A stretch of DNA of 64,000 nucleotides from Bufo bufo (GCF_905171765.1 NC_053389.1:402800645-402864644), one strand, 5' to 3'. Shown: positions 10,829 to 22,317, numbered from the stretch's first letter. Notes: generated from the letters alone by a model not told the origin. Program-made: numbers and translations.

Positions 10829-10936
10829 ATAGAGCCGTAGCTGCATCCTAGCCGTAGCTGTATCTGAGCCGTAGCTGCATCCTAGCCGTAGCTGCATCTG
10901 AGCCGTAGCTGTATCTGAGCCGTAGCTGTATCTGCA
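10829..10936. repeat. Short inverted-orientation 17-bp array
   Basis: About six copies of AGCCGTAGCTGTATCTG. The CTGTATCT core is the reverse complement of the AGATACAG core of the adjacent array, so the repeat changes orientation at about 10820. Confidence 0.75.
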
Positions 10937-12593
10937 ATGTGACAGGAAGATCTGCCTGTGTGAGCTAAGAGATGATCATGTGACTGTTTTTTTAAATGCA
11001 AACTTAGGTTGTGCAGAGCAGGGTGAGGGGAAGGTCAGGTTGTTCACGCCCACAAATATTCATGAGGGAGAACTCAGGCATTGTTGTTATACGCCCCCTC
11101 AGCATGTAAACACAGCAATAACAGAACCATGAGAGGGTGGACATATGGGTTTCTCTCTTAAGAAATCAAGCTTAACCAATGTATATGTATGTCCTGATGA
11201 ATTTTATGAGGTTTAAATTTTTTTTCCCATAACTCGGATAACCCCTTTAACAGATTTATTTAACCAATCACTGGCAACAGGAGTCGTCCCAGAAGATTGG
11301 AAATTAGCAAATGTTGTGCCGATTCACAAGAAAGGTAGTAGGGAGGAATCGGGCAACTATAGGCCAGTAAGCCTGACATCAATAGTGGGGAAATTAATGG
11401 AAACCATACTTAAGGAGAGGATTGTGGAACATCTAAAATCCCATGGATTGAAAGATGAAAAACAGCATGGGTTTACTTCAGGGAGATCATGTCAAACTAA
11501 TCTTATTGATTTTTTTGATTGGGTAACTAAAACAATAGATGGCGGAGGTGCAGTAGACATCGCTTATCTAGACTTCAGTAAGGCTTTCGATACTGTCCCA
11601 CACAGAAGGCTTATCAATAAATTGCATTCTTTGGGCTTGGACTCCCATATTGTTGAATGGATTAGGCAGTGGATGAGGGACAGGCAACAGAGGGTTGTAG
11701 TCAATGGAGTATATTCAGACCAAGGTCTTGTTACCAGTGGTACCTCAGGGATCTGTTCTGGGACCCATATTGTTTAATATCTTTATCAGCGAAATTGCAG
11801 AAGGCCTCGATGGTAAGGTGTGTGTTTTTGCTGATGACACAAAGATTTGTAACAGGGTTGATGTTCCTGGAAGGATACACCAAATGGAAAAGGATTTAGG
11901 AAAACTAGAGGAATAGTCAAAAATCTGGCAACTAAAATGTAATGTGGATAAGTGCAAGATAATGCACCTGGGGTGTAAAAACCCAAGAGCAGACTATAAA
12001 ATCAGTGATACAGTCCTAACCTCAGTATCTGAGGAAAGGGATTTAGGGGTCATTATTTCAGAAGACTTAAAGGTAGGCAGCAGACAATGTCATAGAGCAG
12101 CAGGAAATGCTAGCAGAATGCTTGGGTGTATAGGGAGAGGAATTACCAGTAGAAAGAGGGAGGTGCTCATGCCGCTCTACAGAGCACTAGTGAGACCTCA
12201 TTTGGAGTATTGTGCTCAGTACTGGAGACCATATCTCCAGAAGGATATTGATACTTTGGAGAGAGTTCAGAGAAGAGCTACTAAACTGGTACATGGATTG
12301 CAGGATAAAACTTACCAGGAAAGAGTAAAGGACCTTAATATGTATAGCTTGGAAGAAAGACGAGACAGAGGGGATATGATAGAAACTTTTAAATACATAA
12401 AGGGAATCAACACGGTAAAAGAGGAGAGAATATTTAAAAGAAGAAAAACTGCTACAAGAGGACATAGTTTTAAATTAGAGGGGCAAAGGTTTAAAAGTAA
12501 TATCAGGAAGTATTACTTTACTGAGAGAGTAGTGGATGCATGGAATAGCCTTCCTGCAGAAGTGGCAGCTGCAAATACAGTGGAGGAGTTTAA

Positions 12594-13254
12594 AGGGAGT
12601 CTGTCACCACATCTGGGCATATTAGACTGATCAAATAGTGTTATATGTGCCACCCAGAACTTAAAAACGGTACCTTTGATGTATGTAACGGAGTTTTCTT
12701 TTAGCTGAAAATGAACTTTAAAGATTATGTAAATGAGCCCTCTCAAGTGCCCAGGGCGGTCTCTCAATCCTCCGAGCCCCAGGCAGCACCTCCTCAACGG
12801 CTCATAACCCCACCCTCCGTGTGCCTCTGCCCGCCCGTTTACTCCCCTCCTCTGTCCTTTTCCACTGCAGCTGCGCGGTCAAATTCGTAGCGGGTGCATG
12901 CGCAGTAGGTATTGCGATGCCCTGCCAGGAGCGGGCATCGCATTGCGCATGCGCCCGCTACGAATTTGACCGCGCAGCTGCAGTGGAAAAGGAGAGAGGA
13001 GGAGAGTAAACGGGCGGGCAGAGGCACACGGAGGGCGGGGTTATGAGCCGTTGAGGAGGTGCTGCCTGGGGCTCGGAGGATTGAGACGCCGCCCTGGGCA
13101 CTTGAGAGGGCTCATTTACATAATCTTTAAAGTTCATTTTCAGCTAAAAGAAAACTCTGTTACATACATCAAAGGTACCGATTCTAAGTTCTGGGTCGCA
13201 CATATAACACTATTTGATCAGTCTAATATGCCCAAATGTGGTGACAGACTTCCT
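12594..13254. mobile_element. Palindromic piggyBac-type MITE (661 bp)
   Basis: The ends are AGGGAGTCTGTCACCACAT and the inverse, flanked by TTAA (12590-12593 and 13255-13258). The whole element is a near-perfect inverted repeat: arms of about 300 bp separated by about 60 bp around 12900-12960. It has no coding sequence. The CR1 copy at 25613-26821 has the empty site (GAGTTTAAGCATGC), which proves the insertion. Confidence 0.9.
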
Positions 13255-13499
13255 TTAAGCATGCATGGGACCATCCTTCATATAAGATAGGGCCGGGGGC
13301 TATCCATAGTATTCAGTATATTGGGCAGACTAGATGGGCCAAATGGTTCTTATCTGCCGACACATTCTATGTTTCTATGTTTCTATGACTTCAATGGGGT
13401 TCGGGTTCGGGGTCAAGTTCGGGTCCAGAACCCGAATTATTTTTTTGAAGTTCGGCCGAACCTGCCAAACCCGAACATCCAGGTGTCCGCTCAACTCTA

Positions 13500-14499
13500 C
13501 TGACTAGGTTTGTGCATACAGAGATACTTGTAGTGGTTGAAACAAATTGTGATCCCATGTTCACTGGCTCCTGACTTACCAATATCATAAATAACAATGC
13601 AAAAACCTCAATGCTGCTAGAAAACAGTGAAGAAGAAAAAATTGAATGAAGAATAGAGCAGTGAGAATGCATTCATTACTGTGTGAGTGATTAGCCTGGC
13701 TGTGTAATTATAGTATGTGCACACTTTCCTTATCAGGTGCAGACAAATGTATAACATTTTGTTCTGTTGCTCTATGAGTTAAGAGCTGTGCAGTATAATT
13801 AGTTTTTCTTGTAAATGTAACAGTGGCCTCAAGTCAAATGATGAAAGGTGTGTTTTAAAAATGTGACAAGTCGATAAGCAACAAATGTTTTGTATATTTA
13901 ATGCTCATAATCTAAATGCATGTGTTAATTAAAGCTAAGAATTACAGGGACTAGTTGCCAGCTTCATCCTTATTAGCACTTTTACTAAATAATGAAACTA
14001 CAAACTAGAATACCCACATAGTCTGATAGGTTAGCCTACCTGTGATCATGTATCAGATGTATTTTTTATGACCAACAAAAACAGAGACATAAAAAGAGAG
14101 TTATCTGAATCACATCAATACCTGCACACTATCATTTTCGCCTCTGCCACCAATACTGTCACGAGGGCACCATTAAATCACTGGCAGGTACATGTCTTCA
14201 GTGCTAGAGATGAGTGAATTCATTCTTAATAAATAACATTTGTTTAGAATTACCCAAAAAATAAAAAATTAGGCTTCATCCTGAATCCAAGTCTTTTGCA
14301 ATTTAATTCAGACAAATCACTCAAAAATAGTGTCTTCAATTTTACAGAGCATAACGAATTGATAGAGTGAGGTGTTATCTAGGGACATGACAGTGTTGGG
14401 CTTTGTGTAGTGTGTGTAATTAGGTTGTGGTCATTTACATTCAGTGATGATCTGCTTGCACTGCACATCAATGTTTAAAGCTGCAGTACTGTGTAGAAA
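13500..14499. other. No gene seen; probable flanking DNA
   Basis: AT-rich sequence right of the hAT-A terminus, with no convincing coding frame. A CTAGAGATGAGTGAATTC word near 14207 resembles a hAT terminus, so a short MITE fragment may start there. Confidence 0.4.
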
Positions 14500-15515
14500 C
14501 CAGCTATCAAGTAAATGAACCCCCTCGAGCCATTTTTCACCTTCCTGCCCAGGCCATTTTTTGCAAATCTGACATGTGTCACTTTAAGTGGTAATAACTT
14601 TGGAACGTTTTTACTTATCAAAGCAATTCTAAGATTTTTTTTCTGGTGACACATCATACTTCATGACAGTGGTAAATTTGAGTCAATATATTTCACCTTT
14701 ATTAAAAAATCCCAAATTTACCAAAAATTTTGAAAAATTAGCAATTTTCAAAAGTTCAATTTCTCTGCTTTTAAAACAAATTGTGGTACCTCTTAAAATA
14801 TTTATAACTTAACATTTACTATATGGTTACTTTTTGTTGGCATCATTTTGAAAATGTCATTTTATTTTTTTTGGGACGTTAGAAGGCTTAGAATTTTTGA
14901 AGCAATTCTTAAAATGTTTAAGAAAATTTCCAAAATCCATTTTTTAAGGACCAGTTCAGTTATGAAATTACTTTGTGGGGCTTGCATGATAGAAACCACG
15001 CATAAATGGCCCCATTTTAGAAACTACACTCCTCATGTTATTCAAAATTGATTTTACAAACTTTGTTAACCCTTTAGCTGTTCCACAAAAATTAAAGAAA
15101 AATGGAGATTACATTTCAAAATTTCACTTTTTTGGGGCAAATTTTCAATTTTTATATATTTTTTTCTATAACACAGTAAGGATTAACAGCCAAACAAAAC
15201 TCAATATCTATTACTCTGATTCTTCAGTGTACAGAAACACCCCGCATGTAGTTGTAAACTGCTGAAAGGCCATATGCTAGGGTGCAGAAGGAAAGGAGAG
15301 CTATAAAGTTTTTGGAGGGCAGATTTTACTGGACTGGTTTTTAGACACTATATCACATTTGAAGACCCCCTGATGCACCCCTGCGGTAGAAACTGCCCAA
15401 AAAGTGACACCATTTTGGAAACTATGGGACAGTTTTTTTGGTACTATTATGGAGTCCATATGATTTTTTTGATCACTCAATTTTACTAAAAATTTTTGCA
15501 AGACAAGGTAAGCAA
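14500..15515. repeat. Unclassified interspersed repeat
   Basis: Non-coding, with alternating A-rich and T-rich runs and phrases such as CCATTTTGGAAACTA in two forms (near 15011 and 15409). A related phrase (TTTTGGCCGTGTCAGGAAGG) occurs near 35300. I see no terminal repeats or coding. It is described as a dispersed repeat only. Confidence 0.5.
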
Positions 15516-15529
15516 AAGAAGTGATAGAG

Positions 15530-16252
15530 GTTTTCCATATACCTGCGTCCACTAAATTACTGCTTGAATTTCATATACCAGCTTCATCTAACAACATATT
15601 GAGGCCTGCCATATATCAGCTTCCACAAAATCGTGATAGCGGTTTTCCTTATACCTGTGTCCACAAAATTACTGCTTGAGGGTGATTTACCAGCTTCATC
15701 TAACAACATATTGAGGCCTACCATATATCAGCTTCCACAAAATAGTGATAGAGGTTTTCCATATACCTGCATCCACAAAATACAGATTGCGGGTATTGAT
15801 ATACCTGCTTCATACTAGCAACTGATTGAGGCCTGCCATATATCAGCTTCCACAAAATAGTGATAGAGGTTATCCATATACCTGCGGCCACAAAATTACT
15901 GATTGAGGGTGATATACCAGCTTCAACTAACAACTGATGAGGCCTGCCATATATCAGCTTCTGCAAAATAGTGATAGAAATTTTCCATATAACTGCGTCC
16001 ACAAAATACAGATTGCGGGTATTGATATACCTGCTTCATACTAGCAACTGATTGAGGCCTGCCATATATCAGCTACCACAAAATTTTGATAGAGGTTATC
16101 CATATACCTGCGGCCACAAAATTACTGATTGAGGGTGATATACCAGCTTCAACTAACAACTGATGAGGCCTGCCATATATCAGCTTCCGCAAAATAGTGA
16201 TAGAGGTTTTCCATATACCTGCATCCACGAAATACAGATTGTGGGTTTTGAT
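15530..16252. repeat. 112-bp satellite, segment 1
   Basis: About six to seven tandem units with the words GATAGAGGTTTTCCATATAC, CTGCGTCCACAAAAT, ATATACCAGCTTCAACTAAC and GAGGCCTGCCATATATCAGC. The unit is about 112 bp and two variants alternate, one with TTACTGCTTGAGGGTG and one with TACAGATTGCGGGTTTTG. It ends abruptly at the hAT-2 terminus at 16253. Confidence 0.92.
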
Positions 16253-16443
16253 TAGTGATGGACGAACATCTGCCGGGACGGTTCGCAAACGCGATCAAAT
16301 GTTTGCGAACCTCAAGTTCACGGCGGGTGCCATTCATTTTAATGGCAGGCGAACCTGAAAAACCTTCAGCTCATATCTGCAGCCAAGAAAAAATTACTAG
16401 AAGTGCACAAATAGTCCCACAACATGGACAGTGACATACCAGA
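16253..16443 (+). repeat. hAT-2 left terminal inverted repeat
   Basis: It includes TAGTGATGGACGAACATC, GATCAAATGTTTGCGAAC, CATTTTAATGGCAGGC and AGTCCCACAACATGGACAGT, each present in inverse orientation at 24783-24992. Confidence 0.8.
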
Positions 16444-16792
16444 TGTATTATTCGAATTTGTGATCTCTATTCATAATTTATTTCTATGCGAAATATCGGT
16501 AATATAATTTTTGCGTACGTGCATGCGCAAATGCACTATACAGTACCCAAATGCACTATAAAGAAAGTATATTGGTATATAACACTCCGCTTCAATCAGT
16601 TTTTTTGGGGGCGACTGGTATATCACACCAGTAGAAATTATTTGTTCCAATAACCCTTGTCCCTCTATTTAACTGCAGTATCGCAGCAGAACCGCACACA
16701 ACTGCCGCACAATACAAATGCACTATAATATACTTTCTAACATAGAAATTATATTATAACATTGTACATGGAAGGCAATCCATTAGAATATA
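16444..16792. other. hAT-2 internal non-coding sequence
   Basis: AT-rich, with several AATGCACTATA words (16530-16570, 16715-16730) and a GACTGGTATATCACACCAGT hairpin near 16614. No gene. It is split from 18347-18384 by the Tc1 insertion. Confidence 0.5.
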
Positions 16793-18344
16793 CAGTCGTG
16801 GCCAAAAGTTTTGAGAATGACACAAATATTAGTTTTCACAAAGTTTGCTGCTAAACTGCTTGATCTTTGTTTCAGTTGTTTCTGTGATGTAGTGAAATAT
16901 AATTACACGCACTTCATATGTTTCAAAGGCTTTACTCAACAATTACATGACATTTATGCAAAGAGTCAGTATTTGCAGTGTTGGCACTTCTTTTTCAGGA
17001 CCTCTGCAATTCGACTGGGCATGCTCTCAATCAACTTCTGGGCCAATTCCTGACTGATAGCAACCCATTCTTTCATAATCACTTCTTGGAGTTTGTCAGA
17101 ATTAGTGGGTTTTTGTTTGTCCACCCGCCTCTTGAGGATTGACCACAAGTTCTCAATGGGATTAAGATCTGGGGAGTTTCCAGGCCATGGACCCAAAATG
17201 TCAATGTTTTGGTCCACGAGCCATTTAGTTATCACTTTTGCCTTATGGCACGGTGCTCTATCGTGCTGGAAAATGCATTGTTCTTCACCAAACTGTTGTT
17301 GGATTGTTGGAAGAAGTTGCTGTTGGAGGGTGTTTTGGTACCATTCTTTATTTATGGCTGTTTTTGGGCAAAATTGTGAGTGAGCCCACTCCCTTGGATG
17401 AGAAGAAACCCCACACATGAATGGTCTCAGGATGCTTTACTGTTGGCATGACACAGGACTGATGGTAGCGCTCATCTTTTATTTTCCGGACAAGCCTTTT
17501 TCCAGATGCCCCAAACAATCGGAAAGAGGCTTCATCAGAGAATATGACTTTGCCCCAGTCCTCAGGAGTCCATTCACCATACTTTCTGCAGAAGATCAAT
17601 CTGTCCCTGATGGTTTTTTTGGAGAGAAGTGGCTTCTTTGCTGCCCTTCTTGACACCAGGCAATCTTCCAAAAGTCTTCGCCTCACTGTGCGTGCAGATG
17701 CGCTCACACCTGCCTGCTGCCATTCCTAAGCAAGCTCTGCACTGCTGGCACACCGATCCCGCAGCTGAATCCATTTTAGGAGACGATCCTGGCGCTTGCT
17801 GGACTTTCTTGGACGCCCTGAAGCCTTCTTAACAAGAATTGAACCTCTTTCCTTGAAGTTCTTGATGATCCTATAAATTGTTGATTGAGGTGCAATCTTA
17901 GTAGCCACAATATCCTTGCCTGTGAAGCCATTTTTATGCAATGCAATGATGGCTGCACGCGTTTCTTTGCAGGTCACCATGGTTAACAATGGAAGAACAA
18001 TGATTTCAAGCATCACCCTCCTTTTAACATGTCAAGTCTGCCATTTCAACCCAATCAGCTTGGCATAATGATCTCCAGCCTTGTGCTCGTCAACATTCTC
18101 ACCTGAGTTAACAAGACGATTACTGAAATGATCTCAGCAGGTCCTTTAATGACAGCAATGAAATGCAGTGGAAAGTTTTTTTGGGGATTAAGTTAATTTT
18201 CATGGCAAAGAAGGACTATGCAATTCATCTGATCACTCTTCATAACATTCTGGAGTATATGCAAATTGCTATTATAAAAACTTAAGCAGCAAATTTTCCA
18301 ATTTACAATATTTATGTAATTCTCAAAACTTTTGGCCACGACTG
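16793..18344 (-). mobile_element. Tc1/mariner DNA transposon
   Basis: A 1552-bp element with perfect 26-bp ends CAGTCGTGGCCAAAAGTTTT and so on at both termini, flanked by TA on each side (16791-16792, 18345-18346). Transposase remnants lie on the minus strand. Length, ends and TA target are as expected for a complete Tc1-like element. Confidence 0.96.
16966..18016 (-). pseudogene. Tc1-like transposase with one stop and one frameshift
   Basis: The N-terminal frame (18016-17726) contains the helix-turn-helix DNA-binding region and a GRPRK AT-hook-like word. It stops at a TAG after SSAELA (17726-17728). The same protein continues at 17707-17348 with the first catalytic Asp (IFSDEASF). It then shifts frame near 17350-17380 and resumes to 16966 with the second Asp (QHDRAPCH) and the Glu (NPIENLW). 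By eye I count 35 residues between the second Asp and Glu, one more than the usual Tc1 DD34E spacing. The protein would cut and paste the element at TA sites, but this copy is dead. Confidence 0.93.
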
Positions 18345-18384
18345 TACATAAAGATAAAACGTAACCTTTAATAATGTTACTATG

Positions 18385-18535
18385 AGGGTCCATTCACACG
18401 TCCGTAAGTGTTTTGCGGACCGCTCAAAGCCGGCATTATAATAGAAAATGCCTACTCTTGTCTGCAATTGCGGACAAGAATAGGACATGTTCTATTTTTT
18501 TGCGGAAACGGAAGCACGGACGCGGAAGTGCGGAT
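18385..18535. mobile_element. MITE fragment, same family as 8964-9460
   Basis: It begins GGGTCCATTCACACGTCCGT and has TTTTGCGGAC/GTCCGC-like words, then joins the satellite at about 18536 without the second terminus. Confidence 0.7.
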
Positions 18536-20375
18536 TTTCCATATACCTGCGTCCACAAAATACAGATTGCGAGTTTTGATATACCAGCTTCAACTAACAA
18601 CTGATTAAAGCCTGCCATATATCGGCTTCCACAAAACGGTGATAGAGGTTTTCTATATAGCTGCGTCCACAAAATTACTGCTAACGGTTGATATACAAGC
18701 TTTAACTTACAACTGATTGAGGCCTGCCATATATCAGCTTCCACAAAATAGTGATAGAGGTTTTCCATAAACCTTCATCCACAAAATTACTTCTTGAGGG
18801 TGATATACCAGCTTCAACTAACAACTAATTGAGGCCTGCCATATATCAGCTTCCACAAAATAGTGATAGAGGTTTTCCGTATACCCGCGTCCACAAAATA
18901 CAGATTGCGGGTGTTGATATACCTGCTTCATACTAACAACTGATTGAGGCCTGCCATATATCAGCTTCCACAAAATAGTGATACAGTTTTTCCATATACC
19001 TGTGTCCACAAAATTATTGCTTCAGGGTGTTATACCAGCTTCAACTAACAACTGATTGAGGCCTGACATATATCAGCTTCCATAAAATAGTGATAGAGGT
19101 TTTCCATATACCTGCATCCACAAAATACAGATTACGGGTTTTGATATACCTGCTTCCACTAACAACTGATTGAGGCCTGCCATGTATCAGCTTCCACAAA
19201 ATAGTTATAGAGGTTTTTCATATACTTGCGTCCACAAAATTACTGCTTGAGGGTGATATACCAGCTTCGACTAACAACTGATTGAGGCCTGACATATATG
19301 AGCTTCCACAAAATAGTGATAGAGGTTTTCCATATACCTTCATCCACAAAATACAAATTGCTGGTTTTGATATACCTGCTTCAAATAACAACTGATTGAG
19401 GCCTGCCATATTTCAGCTTCCACTAAATCGCGATAGAGGTTTTCCATATATCTGCGTCCACAAAATTACTGCTTGACGGTGATATACCAGCTTAAAATAA
19501 CAACTGATTGGGGTCTGCCATATATCAGCTTCAACAAAATAGTGATAGAGGTTTTCCATTTACCTGGGTCCACAAAATTATTGCTTCAGGGTGTTATACC
19601 AGCTTCAACTAACAACTGATTGAGGCCTGCCATATATCAGCTTCCCCCAAATAGTGATAGAGGTTTTCCAAATACCTGCGTCCAAAAAATACAGATTATG
19701 TGTTTTGATATATCTGCTTCATACTAACAACTGATTGAGGCCTGCCATATATCAGCTTCCACAAAATAGTGATAGATGTTTTCCATATACCTGTGTCCAC
19801 AAAATTACTTTTTGTGGGTGATATTCCAGCTTCAACAAACAACTGATTGAGGCCTGCTATATATCAGCTTCCACAAAATAGTGATAGAGGTTTTCCATAA
19901 ACCTTCATCCACAAAATTACTTTTTGAGGGTGATATACCAGCTTCAAATAACAACTGATTGAGGCCTGCTATATATCAGCTTCCACAAAATAGTGATAAT
20001 GTTTTTCAATATACCTGCGTCCACAAAATTACTGCTTGAGTTTCATATACCAGCTTCAACTTACAACATCTTGAGGCCTGCCATATATCAGCTTCCACAA
20101 AATAGTGATAGAGGTTTTCCGTATACCCACGTCCACAAAATACAGATTGCGGGTATTGATATACCTGCTTCATACTAACAACTGATAGAGGCCTACCATA
20201 TATCAGCTTCCACAAAATAGTGATAGAGGTTTTCCATATACCTGCGTCCACAAAATTACTGCTTATGGTTGATATACCAGCTTCAACTAACAACTGATTG
20301 AGACCTGCCATATATCAGCTTCCACAAAATAGTGATAGAGGTTTTCCATATACCTGCATCCACGAAATGCAGATT
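18536..20375. repeat. 112-bp satellite, segment 2 (about 16 units)
   Basis: The same unit and the same two variants as at 15530-16252, in the same orientation. Units differ by many point changes, so the array is not freshly homogenised. It is interrupted at 20380 by an LTR element. Confidence 0.93.
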
Positions 20376-20380
20376 GTAGG

Positions 20381-21287
20381 TGTCACGGCCTATGGTGTGC
20401 GCTGTGACACTGTTGCTACACTTGCAGTTGCCCGCGGCAACGTGTTGCTGTGTGTGCATGCGGTGGCAGTGTCTCGGCCTTCTGGGTGATTGCCGTGACA
20501 TGGTCGCCACGCATGTTGTTGCCTGTGGCAACGTGTAGCTTTCCTATGCTTGTGTGTGCACTTCCCCTTTAAGTGGCTTCCTCCCCTTGTCTGGTGTTGG
20601 AAGGGTTAACTCCCTTCCTAGTGTTTTAACACTGGGTTTATGTGTGTGTGGGTGTGGCTGCTTGGGCTATTTAGCCTCTGCTGGATGCCTGAAGCTGAGG
20701 GGTACTCCAGCCATGGTGTATGCTGGAGTTATCCTCCTGGTCTTCATATGCCATCTGTCCAGTGAGGGCCACCCTTGTGGTCATGGAAGATGTTAAGATT
20801 ATGTTCTTGTGGTGTCTCATCTTATTGCAGCTATGGTGTTCTGGGTTCCTGTGTGGTTTGTGGTGTGTGCTGTGTCCTTTTATGTTGGTGTGGACATCAG
20901 CACTTGTGCATGGGTTCCAGTCAGTGTGTCTGTGGCAGGTAGGTGTGTTACTGGTTTCACTTACCTGCCATCTCCATATGCTGTATGTGTTCTCCTCTCC
21001 TTTCAGCTTGGCCAGTGGAGACTCCTGTTCGTCTGTGTTGTGGAGGAACAGGTCGTCTTACCCTGCTCCTAGTCCAGGGATTTCCTGAGGGTTAGTAGGG
21101 CCCTGAGGTTCCGGAGTATGAGCCCTCCTACCATCTGGGTTGGCTCATACAGTTAGGAGTCAGGGTCAGAATTAGGGACGCATTAGGAGGTGACCTGCTC
21201 CCTGATCCCGGCGTCCTGGCCTAGCAGCTACCTGTTATCCCTTTGATACCGCACGGTGGGGGGTTTCCCCCAATCCCTGCCGTGACA
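20381..21287 (+). repeat. 5' LTR of small LTR element
   Basis: 907 bp, TG...CA ends, with a terminal TGTCACGGC / CCGTGACA inverted word. Confidence 0.8.
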
Positions 21288-21814
21288 GTATGACCACAAA
21301 GGCTCCTTGCTTGGCGCCTTCGGAAGAGGGCCCAGCATGTGTCGCCTGCCATTTTCTGGCGCACATGCTTATCCTCCGGAGGGAGGGTGAAAGGGAAACC
21401 CTGTTAACAGTGCGGTTCTCTGTAACTGAGGTTGCAGTAGGTGTGAACCGTCACTTGTGTTTGGTCTCCCCTCGTTCTTGTCTCAGTGGTTCTGTCACTT
21501 GTGTTGTGGTGGCTGGCTGCATTCCTTGTTGAACTGGCTTTGGTGTATGCTGGTTGGGGATGCATGCTGGCAGCAACTTGGTGCAAACCGTGTTTGAGTG
21601 TGGACACAGTGATCAGTGCGGTCTCTCCTGGCTGTTTGGTGGCTGGCGCCCTGGTTCCTGTGTTTGGCTCCAGGGGCTGGCAGCAGTTCTGGGGAGACTC
21701 GCTTGCGCTGACACTGATTCTCTTACTTTCCCCTACACCCCCTGTCCTGTTGTTTTTTGGGTGTTCTGTTTAGTTCCTTTTTTTTTTTGGTGGGGGGGCT
21801 TTGAGGGGTGGGAG
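21288..21814 (+). other. Interior of small LTR element
   Basis: 527 bp without a recognisable reading frame. It ends in T10, G-rich sequence and a purine tract (21802-21814). Confidence 0.7.
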
Positions 21815-22312
21815 TGTCACGGCCTATGGTGTGCGCTGTGACACTGTTGCTACACTTGCAGTTGCCCACGGCAACGTGTTGCTGTGTGTGCATGCGGTGG
21901 CAGTGTCTCGGCCTTCTGGGTGATTGTTGGTGTGGACATCAGCAGTCAGTGTGTCTGTGGCAGGTAGGTGTGTTACTGGTTTCACTTACCTGCCATCTCA
22001 ATATGCTGTATGTGTTCCCCTCTCCTTGCAGCTTGGCCAGTGGAGACTCCTGTTCGTCCGTGTTGTGGAGGAACAGGTCGTCTTACTCTGCTCCTAGTCC
22101 AGGTATTTCCTGAGGGTTAGTAGGGCCCCAAGGTTCCGGAGTATGAGCCCTCCTACCATCTGGGTTGGCTCATAGGGTTAGGAGTCAGGGTCAGAATTAG
22201 GGACGCATTAGGAGGTGACCTGCTCCCTGATCCCGGCGTCCTGGCCTAGCAGCTACCCGTTATCCCTTTGATACCGCACGGTGGGGGGTTTCCCCCACTC
22301 CCCGCCGTGACA
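21815..22312 (+). repeat. 3' LTR of small LTR element, internally deleted
   Basis: 498 bp. It matches the 5' LTR at both ends but joins CTGGGTGATT directly to GTTGGTGTGGACATC, omitting the middle portion. Confidence 0.8.
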
Positions 22313-22317
22313 GTGGG

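Larger units (their letters stand above)
8921..11246. mobile_element. piggyBac-type non-autonomous DNA element
   Basis: The ends are AGGGGTTATCCGAGTTA and its inverse TAACTCGGATAACCCCT, flanked on both sides by TTAA (8917-8920 and 11247-11250), the duplication made by piggyBac transposases. Removing it restores the CR1 sequence. The 2326-bp interior has no transposase. It contains another small MITE (8964-9460), a 17-bp minisatellite (9936-10815) and an inverted-orientation version of that array (10829-10936). Confidence 0.85.
8655..12593 (+). pseudogene. CR1 LINE reverse transcriptase, broken
   Basis: The pieces encode a CR1-type ORF2 C-terminal half. 8655-8916 gives the N-terminal RT part (KSQGPDGIHPKLL). 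11251-12593 gives NYRPVSLTS, YLDFSKAFDTVPHR, the turn QGSVLGPILFN, the catalytic FADDTK box, and the conserved tail YCAQYW...ERVQRRATKLV...SLEERRDRGDMI. The enzyme copies element RNA into a nicked chromosomal target. It is broken by the 2.3 kb insertion at 8921, a one-base loss near 11741 (the second copy has one more G) and a TAG at about 11914. The endonuclease half is absent, so this copy is dead on arrival. Confidence 0.92.
8655..13386 (+). mobile_element. CR1-clade LINE copy A, 5'-truncated, nested insertions
   Basis: A non-LTR retrotransposon inserted in the 3' end of hAT-A between CCCCATTGAC and TTCAATGG. Only a 3-4 bp overlap (GAC/TGAC) could be a target duplication. Its own sequence is 8655-8920, 11251-12593 and 13259-13386, about 1.7 kb. 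It starts just before the reverse transcriptase domain and ends in TTCTATGTTTCTATG, the short 3' repeat tail typical of CR1 elements. Two TTAA-flanked elements interrupt it. A second copy at 25613-26821 confirms the uninterrupted order across the second insertion point. Confidence 0.92.
4064..13499 (+). mobile_element. hAT DNA transposon copy A (family 1), nested with several insertions
   Basis: Plus-strand hAT copy. Its 5' part is beyond the Ty3/gypsy element that ends at 4063. Transposase remnants run to about 8239, followed by a 3' tail to 8654. The 3' end then resumes at 13387 after a CR1 insertion: it continues mid-phrase (CCCCATTGAC | TTCAATGGGG) and ends at 13499 with CTCAACTCTA, the inverse of the TAGAG-type terminus seen in hAT-D. 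A 1.5 kb inverted-repeat insert interrupts it at 5267-6768. The 8-bp duplication cannot be checked because the left end is outside the window. Confidence 0.88.
20381..22312 (+). mobile_element. Small non-coding LTR element (TRIM/LARD-like)
   Basis: Two copies of a sequence with TGTCACGGCC...CGTGACA ends (20381-21287 and 21815-22312) flank a 527-bp interior. A purine tract GAGGGGTGGGAG sits right before the second copy, as expected for a plus-strand primer site, and this sets the orientation. The flanks GTAGG (20376-20380) and GTGGG (22313-22317) look like a 5-bp duplication with one change, and the satellite continues on both sides. The 3' LTR lacks about 400 bp that the 5' LTR has. No gag or pol is seen. 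The primer-binding site after 21287 is not obvious. Confidence 0.78.

Noticed and set aside
11196..11225. CTGATGA in the piggyBac-type element as a hammerhead core
   Set aside because: No following stem II or GAAA in a workable position.
15925..16180. CTGATGAGGCC in satellite units as a hammerhead core
   Set aside because: Most units read CTGATTGAGGCC and none has a GAAA box with stems at the right distance.
20554..22113. Hydrophobic frames in the small LTR element as membrane proteins
   Set aside because: They overlap LTR sequence, occur in several phases and end at the internal deletion. GT-rich sequence gives such frames by chance.
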